A stretch of DNA of 13,286 nt from assembly GCA_002423075.1 (NCBI GenBank), contig DIUS01000150.1, positions 1-13,286 on the forward strand, in the 5' to 3' direction. The translations under genes were made by a program, and so were the position numbers. The stretch's first letter is position 1. Each line of letters begins with the position of its first letter. The notes beneath the pieces are model-generated. The model was not told the DNA's origin and did no database searches. It was given only the letters and a program-made list of their open reading frames with translations. Below are positions 6,432 to 11,476 of this stretch, in pieces. The stretch comes from Microbacteriaceae bacterium UBA6152. GTDB taxonomy: Bacteria; Actinomycetota; Actinomycetes; Actinomycetales; Microbacteriaceae.

Positions 6432-8101
6432 GACACACCCCTCGATCCACGAATCACTCGAGCGAACATCGGCGGAAGAAAGACGGTCGCGAGCAGAGCG
6501 AGCGCAGCAATCAGCATCATCACGGTGTCGCGAGTCCATCCGCTGTCCGCACGTTCGATCTCCACGGGCACAGACGCGACGGTCTGACAGAGGCCGGTAT
6601 CGATCTCGCAGATCTTGGTACCACCGCCAGAGCTGTCGGATCCTGTTCCGTCTCCGCCGAAGCCGTCGAGACCTGACTCGCCGCCCGTGTCGAAGCCCGC
6701 ACCCGACCCGCCGTCAGCTCCGGCACCACCGTCTGTTCCCCCGGAGTTATCGGTGGGAGTCGGTTGCTCTGCCGCGCCACCGGTGCCCGACGAACACTGC
6801 GTCTCGCCGCGGCGATCGCAGGCGGCAGGCTGCGGGGCATTTTGGGCGAGAGTGTTGGTTCCGTCCGCAGAGAAGGTCGGATTGTTGCACCGACTGATGT
6901 TGATCGTCTGCGCTTCAACGCCAGGAATCCTTCGGACCTGGGCGAGACCAGCCTCCACAAGGTTGATGGGCAGCGGCGAATAGCCCAGCGCCTCCGCCTG
7001 GCGTTGACCTTCGCACAGGAAGTAGTAAGCGAACGCGCCGAGGGTCTCTCCCTTGCTCGCGGTGAAGTTTCCTTCCACGGCCGTGGGCACGATGAGGTAC
7101 GAGTACGACGAGAGGGGGTACACGCGCGGGTCAGTACTCCGATAGACCCCGGTGAGGATCTGCGTGAGGTAGGCAGACGATGTCGTGTCGGTGTTGATGC
7201 GCGCGCTGAGTAGCGAGACCGCGACATTCGAGGCCGTGGGCTCTACGTAGAAGCCGGCCTGGTTCAACACCTTCGCGACGGGATAGCCCGCCTTGAGCGC
7301 GTAGGAGTACTCGACATAGGTGATCGTCCCCACATTTGCCCGTTGAGAGACGTAACCCGCCACGCCCTGAGACCCCGGTTGCCCGACGAATCCCGAGCCA
7401 GACAGAACGGGAAAGTTCGAGGTCTGACCGCACGGCAGAGGCCGGTTCGCCTTGGCGCAGTATGCGTCCCACAGCGAACGGTGCTCCGAGGCCATCCACC
7501 CCGTGAGCTGTGCAGTCGAGCCCGAACCGTCTGAGCGCACGACCGGCACGATCCTGCGGGCAGGCAGAGTGATCCCGGGGTTATCGGCCTTGATGGCGGG
7601 GTGATCCCAGCTGGTGATCACGCCCGTGAAGATGCGAGTGATCGTATCGCCCGAAAGACGAAGATTCGTGATGCGCTGGTCGCCGATTGTGAGGTTGTAC
7701 ATGATCGACGTACCGCCTGCCACGATCGGCATGTAGCTGAATTTGCGACTGGGGGGAGTATCGACCACGCCTCCGTCGGTCAATCCGTAGGGAATCTCCG
7801 ACGATGCGAAGTCCACCGTCCCCGACCGGAATTGGTTGCGCCCGTCTGACGATCCGGTGCTCGCGTAGTTGACGCGCATGCCGAACTGCTGCACGTTCCG
7901 GCGCCATTGGTCAATGGCGTTGGCGCTCCACGACGAGCCGGCGCCGCTGATGGGCACATACGTCGTGGTGGCTGGTTGGAGCGTGGTGCTGGGGGGCGCG
8001 GGCTCTTGCGGGGTTGCGCTCGCCGCTGTCGACACCATGATCGAGAACGTCACAGCAGCGGCGAGGACCGAGATGAACGAAGTGCGACGTCGTCGGGTCA
8101 T
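6428..8101 (-). CDS. pstS: Phosphate-binding protein PstS, C-terminally membrane-anchored form
   Basis: 557 aa extracytoplasmic solute receptor for the Pst transporter. The signal peptide is residues 1-29 (RRRR start, cleavage after ASA); there is no lipobox Cys, although most Gram-positive PstS proteins are lipoproteins. The binding domain covers about 48-410: ISGAGSSW (51-58), TGSSDGR (82-88), VDFASSEIPY (96-105), MPIVAGGTSIMYNL (124-137), IFTGVITSW (157-165) and the anion loop RSDGSGST (189-196), which holds the Arg, Asp, Ser and Gly expected to contact phosphate. Glu102 stands where E. coli-type PstS has the conserved Asp. YPLSSYSYLIVP and CEGQ...LGYSPLP close the domain. A Gly/Asp/Ser-rich linker (about 436-495), two Cys (498, 505) and a helix at about 527-546 with a basic tail follow, so the domain is probably tethered to the membrane. 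The ATG overlaps the pstA stop (ATGA) and is preceded by AGGAGA at 6 bases. Confidence 0.94.
   Translation of the reverse strand: MTRRRRTSFISVLAAAVTFSIMVSTAASATPQEPAPPSTTLQPATTTYVPISGAGSSWSANAIDQWRRNVQQFGMRVNYASTGSSDGRNQFRSGTVDFASSEIPYGLTDGGVVDTPPSRKFSYMPIVAGGTSIMYNLTIGDQRITNLRLSGDTITRIFTGVITSWDHPAIKADNPGITLPARRIVPVVRSDGSGSTAQLTGWMASEHRSLWDAYCAKANRPLPCGQTSNFPVLSGSGFVGQPGSQGVAGYVSQRANVGTITYVEYSYALKAGYPVAKVLNQAGFYVEPTASNVAVSLLSARINTDTTSSAYLTQILTGVYRSTDPRVYPLSSYSYLIVPTAVEGNFTASKGETLGAFAYYFLCEGQRQAEALGYSPLPINLVEAGLAQVRRIPGVEAQTINISRCNNPTFSADGTNTLAQNAPQPAACDRRGETQCSSGTGGAAEQPTPTDNSGGTDGGAGADGGSGAGFDTGGESGLDGFGGDGTGSDSSGGGTKICEIDTGLCQTVASVPVEIERADSGWTRDTVMMLIAALALLATVFLPPMFARVIRGSRGVS
6438..6443 (-). 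promoter_or_regulatory. Ribosome binding site of the 809-aa PstS-like gene
   Basis: GAGGGG lies 6 bases before the ATG at 6431, inside the 3' end of pstS. It decides the start: upstream in-frame codons belong to pstS in another frame. With the ATGA overlap it indicates translational coupling. Confidence 0.7.
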
Positions 8102-9543
8102 GTCTGTTCTCCTGCTGCTAAGGAAAGCGAGGTGGATGGGTCGATCGACTCGGTTGGCGGCATCTCGGGAGAGCGATACCCGAGTGCTTGGCGCACGCGT
8201 TGCGAGAGCACGACCCACAGTCCGTTGATGGCACGTGCCACGCGCGCCCCAGCGACGTGAGCAGCTCGCAACACTGGAACGGCTCGTCGACCGATGTGAC
8301 GAACGGCGCGGCCGATGGAGGCGATCGCGGCTACGACGGACGCGAGAGCCCGTTCTCTGCGGTGGCGTGCGCGGTCTTGCTTCTCGATCGTGCGGCCTCC
8401 CAACCACCGCGCGCCCGCGAAGAGCAGAAGCACGAGCAGCATGAGCACCGCAGCGGCCCCGAAACCGCGAGCGATCATCGTCGGTTCTGGAGATTTGACG
8501 AACTGGAAGACAGCGAGAGGGAGCGAGACCATCGGCCCGCGGAGCGGATCAAGGTTCATCGCCGCGGTGAACCCCGAGGTGAGAAGTACAGGCGAGGTCT
8601 CGCCGATTCCGCGGGCTGTCGCGAGGATGATCGCGGTGGCGAGTCCCGATCGGGAGGTGGGGAGAACGACGTGCCAGACGGTGCGCCACTGCCCCGCCCC
8701 GAGGCCGATCGCCCCCTCTTTCAGGGTGGATGGCACCATCCGGATGACGACGTCAGACGCGCGGATCATGATCGGCAGCATCATGACGCTGATCGCCAGT
8801 GCGGCCGCGAAGCCCGATTTCTCGAGTCCGAGGATCAGGATTGCGGTGGCGTAGATGAAGAGTCCCGCAACGATCGACGGCAGCGCCGACATGGCCTCGA
8901 CTACCGTGCGTACGAAGCTTGCAAAGCGACCGGGCATCTCGTTGAGATACAGCGCCGTCAAGATTCCCAGGGGAATCGTGATCACCAGGGCGATCGTGAT
9001 CTGGATCAAGGAGCCGACAATCGCGTGAACGATGCCCCCGGCGCTGAGCGGATCGAGCGGCCCGGCAAGTGACATGTCCTGTACGAAGAAGTTGGGAAAG
9101 CGGAGCGCTTCGAGTCCTCTGAAGATGGTGAAGGCCACCACGAAGATGAGAGTGAGCACCACGATGATCGCGAGGCTGTGCACAACCACCGACGCAACAC
9201 GATCACGAACAATCGGCGTGGGCTCAGTGAACGAGAGAAGAAGCGTGTAGAACGCAACGAACAGCGCGAAGGCAATCAGGAAAGGGCCCAAGGATCCGGT
9301 GACAGGCATGATCTGGGTGGTCACCGCCCAGGTCGTGCTGAGGGATGCGGTCACGGCACCCACAAGGGCGAACAGGTCGCCGAGACGCGCTCCGCCGAGT
9401 TGGCGACGGACCTCGCGTCGCATCCCGCGTGCTCGGTTGGCTTCGCTCGCTCCCACTTCTTCAGGCGCCACATCGACCTCAATCGGGGGAGGTGAACTCA
9501 CGGTGGACGGCGGCAGCATGGCCGGCTTGGTGTCGATCGCCAT
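8098..9543 (-). CDS. pstA: Phosphate ABC transporter permease PstA with long N- and C-terminal extensions
   Basis: 481 aa inner-membrane permease that pairs with PstC to form the phosphate channel. A Pro/Glu-rich cytoplasmic start (1-50) is followed by two helices (about 57-78 and 86-105), as in other actinobacterial PstA proteins, then the MetI-type permease region with helices near 117-143, 171-197, 213-239, 247-264, 302-325 and 361-378. The ATPase-contact (EAA) loop is EGAIGLGAGQWRTVWHVVLP (276-295), followed by ARGIGETSPVLLT (310-322), a PstA hallmark. Residues about 385-481 form a basic, amphipathic, probably cytoplasmic tail beyond the family's usual end, which I cannot assign to a domain. 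The gene starts 3 bases after the pstC stop and its TGA overlaps the pstS ATG, so pstC, pstA and pstS are very likely co-transcribed and translationally coupled. Confidence 0.96.
   Translation of the reverse strand: MAIDTKPAMLPPSTVSSPPPIEVDVAPEEVGASEANRARGMRREVRRQLGGARLGDLFALVGAVTASLSTTWAVTTQIMPVTGSLGPFLIAFALFVAFYTLLLSFTEPTPIVRDRVASVVVHSLAIIVVLTLIFVVAFTIFRGLEALRFPNFFVQDMSLAGPLDPLSAGGIVHAIVGSLIQITIALVITIPLGILTALYLNEMPGRFASFVRTVVEAMSALPSIVAGLFIYATAILILGLEKSGFAAALAISVMMLPIMIRASDVVIRMVPSTLKEGAIGLGAGQWRTVWHVVLPTSRSGLATAIILATARGIGETSPVLLTSGFTAAMNLDPLRGPMVSLPLAVFQFVKSPEPTMIARGFGAAAVLMLLVLLLFAGARWLGGRTIEKQDRARHRRERALASVVAAIASIGRAVRHIGRRAVPVLRAAHVAGARVARAINGLWVVLSQRVRQALGYRSPEMPPTESIDPSTSLSLAAGEQT
8108..8113 (-). 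promoter_or_regulatory. Ribosome binding site of pstS
   Basis: AGGAGA lies 6 bases before the ATG at 8101. It supports that start over the open frame that runs 102 codons further upstream inside pstA, and the encoded protein then begins with a textbook signal peptide. Confidence 0.75.
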
Positions 9544-9546
9544 GGC

Positions 9547-10524
9547 TTAGCTACTCACCCCCGAGCGGGAACGAGCGACGATCAACGAGGCGGCAAAGTT
9601 CACGACAAGGGTCATCAAGAACAAGGTCAACCCTGCTGCCATGAGGGCAGAGAGTCCGAACTCGGTTGCTTCGCCGTACCGCAGGGCAATGAGCGAGGAC
9701 ACGGAGATCGCGCCGTTCTCAAGGATTCGCGGCTGCATGACGAACACCGGAGAGATGATGATGTAGACCGCGATCGTCTCTCCCAGCGCCCGCCCCAGCC
9801 CCAGCATGCTTCCGCCGATCATTCCCGCACGTCCGAAGGGCAGCACGACCGCCCGAATCATCGACCATCGGGTTGCTCCCAAGGCGAGCGCACCCTCGCG
9901 CTCACCCACCGGTGCCTGGTCGAAAACCTCGCGCATGATCGAGGTGATGATCGGCGTGATCATCATCGCCACCACCAACCCGGCAATGAAGGTCGACGAC
10001 GTGAACACCGTCGTCGGCGCCAGGGGGTCGCTCGGGTCTGCTCCTTCTACGGTCAAGAAGGGGATGAAGCCAAAGTTCTGGGAGATCCACCGCGCGACGG
10101 GGACGACCTCGCCCTGGAGCCAGAAGAATCCCCACAAGCCGAAGACGATGCTGGGGATCGCGGCCATGAGGTCGACCAACGAGATCAAAGTCGATCGCAC
10201 TCGTTGAGGGGCGTATTGCGTGATGTAGAGCGCACAGGCTGACGCCAGCGGAACCGCAACGGCGATGGCGACAACAGCAATGAGCACCGTGCCGAAGATG
10301 ATCGCGGCAATGCCGAATCGACCCGCGTCTGGTTCCCAAGCCTGCTCGGTGAAAAAGCTCCACCCCGCCGTTCCGAGAGCGTCGGTCGCCCGAATCGCCA
10401 AGAAGAAGCCCACCAGGAGCATGATCGCCAAGACCGAAATGCCGGCCCCGAGTGCGAGGCCGCGAAAAATGCGATCGGGCCGCGCGCGAGCGGTGCGAAG
10501 CGTGAGGCGGGTTTCTGTGGACAC
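9547..10524 (-). CDS. pstC: Phosphate ABC transporter permease PstC
   Basis: 325 aa from the preferred start, close to the usual PstC length. Integral membrane subunit of the phosphate channel. A short basic N-terminus (TRLTLRTARARPDRIFRG) precedes helix 1 (about 24-45), a periplasm-facing segment with WSFFTEQAWEPD, and the MetI-type core with helices near 71-100, 112-135, 178-195, 234-258 and 290-318. The EAA loop EGALALGATRWSMIRAVVLP (210-229) and GLGRALGETIAVYI (242-255) are PstC hallmarks. The start is uncertain: a GTG at 10572 would add 16 residues, but those codons include TTA and CCT CCT and have a much less GC-biased third position than the rest, so I prefer the GTG at 10524. Neither has a clear ribosome binding site. 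It is the first gene of the pst cluster, and pstA follows after 3 bases. Confidence 0.95.
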   Translation of the reverse strand: MSTETRLTLRTARARPDRIFRGLALGAGISVLAIMLLVGFFLAIRATDALGTAGWSFFTEQAWEPDAGRFGIAAIIFGTVLIAVVAIAVAVPLASACALYITQYAPQRVRSTLISLVDLMAAIPSIVFGLWGFFWLQGEVVPVARWISQNFGFIPFLTVEGADPSDPLAPTTVFTSSTFIAGLVVAMMITPIITSIMREVFDQAPVGEREGALALGATRWSMIRAVVLPFGRAGMIGGSMLGLGRALGETIAVYIIISPVFVMQPRILENGAISVSSLIALRYGEATEFGLSALMAAGLTLFLMTLVVNFAASLIVARSRSGVSS

Positions 10525-10586
10525 GAGCGCAATCTGTTCACCGGATGAGGGGGCCCACGGTAAAGGAGGCACTTAACGGCGAGTGA

Positions 10587-10612
10587 GATTCGGATTAACG
10601 TTCGGGGTTGAC
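10587..10612 (-). promoter_or_regulatory. Tandem 13-bp units, candidate PHO-box-like operator of the pst operon
   Basis: On the minus strand GTCAACCCCGAAC (10612-10600) is followed at once by GTTAATCCGAATC (10599-10587). Both units share the form GTYAAYCC. Direct repeats with a GTTCA-like core are typical of actinobacterial PhoP sites, and the position ahead of pstC fits phosphate control. The period is 13 rather than the usual 11 bases and the core is imperfect, so this is tentative. Confidence 0.3.
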
Positions 10613-10621
10613 CCGTGTGCA

Positions 10622-10643
10622 CCATGGCGTTTTACGACCATGG
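10622..10643. repeat. 22-bp inverted repeat upstream of pstC
   Basis: CCATGG at both ends and an inner CGT/ACG pair flank a short AT-rich centre: CCATGG, CGTTTTACGA, CCATGG on the plus strand. The stem has 9 bp with one unpaired base. It lies about 100 bases before the preferred pstC start. It could be a dimer-binding operator, or a hairpin ending the upstream tRNA transcript; no U-run is present. Confidence 0.5.
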
Positions 10644-10816
10644 AAGGGTCTGAGAGGGCAGAATCAGGCCTCTTGGCCCCGTCCGGTAGTAGTCACAGGC
10701 CGCGACAGCAGAGGAGAGTTCGTCTCTTCTCGCCGTGGTAACGACACAAGAAGACGACGTCCGTCTGGCTCGAGCGGCCTCACGCGGCGGCGACGGCCCC
10801 GCGATTTCACAATGGG

Positions 10817-10889
10817 TGGAGCCTAGGAGAATCGAACTCCTGACCTCCTGCTTGCAAAGCAGGCGCTCTACCAATTGAGCTAAGGCCCC
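10817..10889 (-). tRNA. tRNA-Ala (TGC)
   Basis: 73 nt cloverleaf. The acceptor arms GGGGCCT and AGGCTCC pair with a G3:U70 wobble, the classic alanine identity element. The anticodon stem CCTGC/GCAGG encloses loop TTTGCAA, giving anticodon TGC (10854-10856). The T arm is AGGAG/CTCCT around TTCGATT, and the discriminator is A. CCA is not encoded (CCC follows). It stands 42 bases after tRNA-Ile in the same orientation. Confidence 0.97.
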
Positions 10890-10891
10890 GT

Positions 10892-10912
10892 TGCGTCGAG
10901 TCTACCGACGCA
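10892..10912 (-). repeat. 7-bp inverted repeat in the spacer between the two tRNAs
   Basis: TGCGTCG (10892-10898) and CGACGCA (10906-10912) pair around a 7-base loop. It fills most of the 42-base spacer between tRNA-Ile and tRNA-Ala, where a hairpin could guide processing of a shared precursor transcript. Confidence 0.4.
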
Positions 10913-10931
10913 GTGCAACAGAGAAATGGAG

Positions 10932-11005
10932 TGGGGATACGAGGACTTGAACCTCGGACCTCTTCGTTATCAGCGAAGCGCTCTAACCGCCTGAGCTATA
11001 TCCCC
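10932..11005 (-). tRNA. tRNA-Ile (GAT)
   Basis: 74 nt cloverleaf. Acceptor GGGGATA pairs with TATCCCC and the discriminator is A. The D arm is GCTC...GAGC, the anticodon stem CTTCG/CGAAG holds loop CTGATAA with anticodon GAT (10969-10971), and the T arm is CGAGG/CCTCG around TTCAAGT. CCA is not encoded (CTC follows). The gyrA - DUF3566 - tRNA-Ile - tRNA-Ala order is a common actinobacterial arrangement. Confidence 0.97.
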
Positions 11006-11009
11006 GGGA

Positions 11010-11038
11010 GACCGGATTCGACTGTACTGCATCCGGTC
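11010..11038 (-). repeat. 8-bp inverted repeat just upstream of tRNA-Ile
   Basis: GACCGGAT (11010-11017) and ATCCGGTC (11031-11038) flank a 13-base loop. It lies 4 bases before the 5' end of tRNA-Ile. The loop contains TACAGT on the minus strand (11026-11021), with TTGGGC 18 bases upstream (11050-11045), so a weak tRNA promoter could overlap both hairpins. It may alternatively be a leader-processing structure. Confidence 0.35.
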
Positions 11039-11039
11039 A

Positions 11040-11062
11040 CCCTCGCCCAATCCGGGCGAGGG
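11040..11062 (-). terminator. Terminator-like hairpin after the DUF3566 gene
   Basis: The arms 11040-11048 and 11054-11062 form a perfect 9-bp GC-rich stem with a 5-base loop. It starts 6 bases after the TGA of the DUF3566 gene. No U-run follows. It probably ends or attenuates the gyrA transcript before the tRNAs. Confidence 0.6.
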
Positions 11063-11068
11063 GCACGA

Positions 11069-11476
11069 TCAGTTGTTGGTGAAGCCGACGAGAAGTCCGC
11101 CGGTGAGGCGCACGCTCAGGTTGTAGAGAAGCGCGCTGATGGCACCGATGGCCGTGCCGCCGACGACGTTGAGCAGCGCGACGATCGTGGCGAAGAACAT
11201 GACCTGGCCGAGCGAGAACACGCTCGCGAGGCTCGTGGCGTCTTCACCGATGATGTCGGTGAAGACCGAGTCGACCTGCTCGATGACGCCGAGCGAGTTG
11301 AGCACGATCCACACGAAGAAGGTGGCGACGAGCAGCAGCACGGCCCCGCAGATGGCGACGAGGAAGGAGAGCTTCACCGCCGACCAGAAGTCGATGTAGA
11401 CGAGCTTGAGACGAACCTGCTTCGTCGGGGTCTGGCGCTGCGACTTGCGCTGCAGCTTCTCGGCGACAGTACTCAC
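11069..11476 (-). CDS. DUF3566 family two-helix membrane protein downstream of gyrA
   Basis: 135 aa small integral membrane protein of unknown biochemical function. A basic cytoplasmic N-terminus (MSTVAEKLQRKSQRQTPTKQ) leads into VRLKLVYIDFWSAVKLSF, a recognisable start of the DUF3566 domain. Helix 1 spans about 33-57, an acidic loop (EQVDSVFTDIIGEDA) follows, and helix 2 spans about 89-115, with a Gly-rich end. The GTG start overlaps the gyrA stop by 4 bases (GTGA), and AAAGGA lies about 10 bases upstream, within gyrA, so translation is probably coupled. In actinobacteria this family commonly sits directly after gyrA, which supports the assignment. Confidence 0.92.
   Translation of the reverse strand: MSTVAEKLQRKSQRQTPTKQVRLKLVYIDFWSAVKLSFLVAICGAVLLLVATFFVWIVLNSLGVIEQVDSVFTDIIGEDATSLASVFSLGQVMFFATIVALLNVVGGTAIGAISALLYNLSVRLTGGLLVGFTNN

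Larger units (their letters stand above)
10525..10816. other. Intergenic region between tRNA-Ala and pstC (presumed pst promoter region)
   Basis: No convincing protein gene in 292 bases. On the minus strand it contains, from right to left, an imperfect hairpin (arms 10711-10718 and 10724-10731, one mismatch) that could end the tRNA transcript, a 22-bp inverted repeat (10622-10643), and tandem GTYAAYCC units (10587-10612). A short Arg-rich open frame at 10664-10810 was rejected. Confidence 0.6.

Noticed and set aside
1780..8101. LPXTG or LAXTG sorting signals in the exported proteins near the sortase-like gene
   Set aside because: None found by eye in the C-termini; only the weak VASVP similarity remains, so classical sortase substrates are not supported.
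10664..10810. 48-codon open frame on the minus strand starting GTG just after tRNA-Ala, Arg-rich
   Set aside because: No ribosome binding site, no recognisable motif (not a DLW-39-like protein, which can occur near here), and composition typical of read-through GC-rich sequence.
10632..10874. Minus-strand open frame containing LLCKQEVRSSILLG
   Set aside because: This is the translated body of tRNA-Ala; such peptides are a common false gene call over tRNAs.
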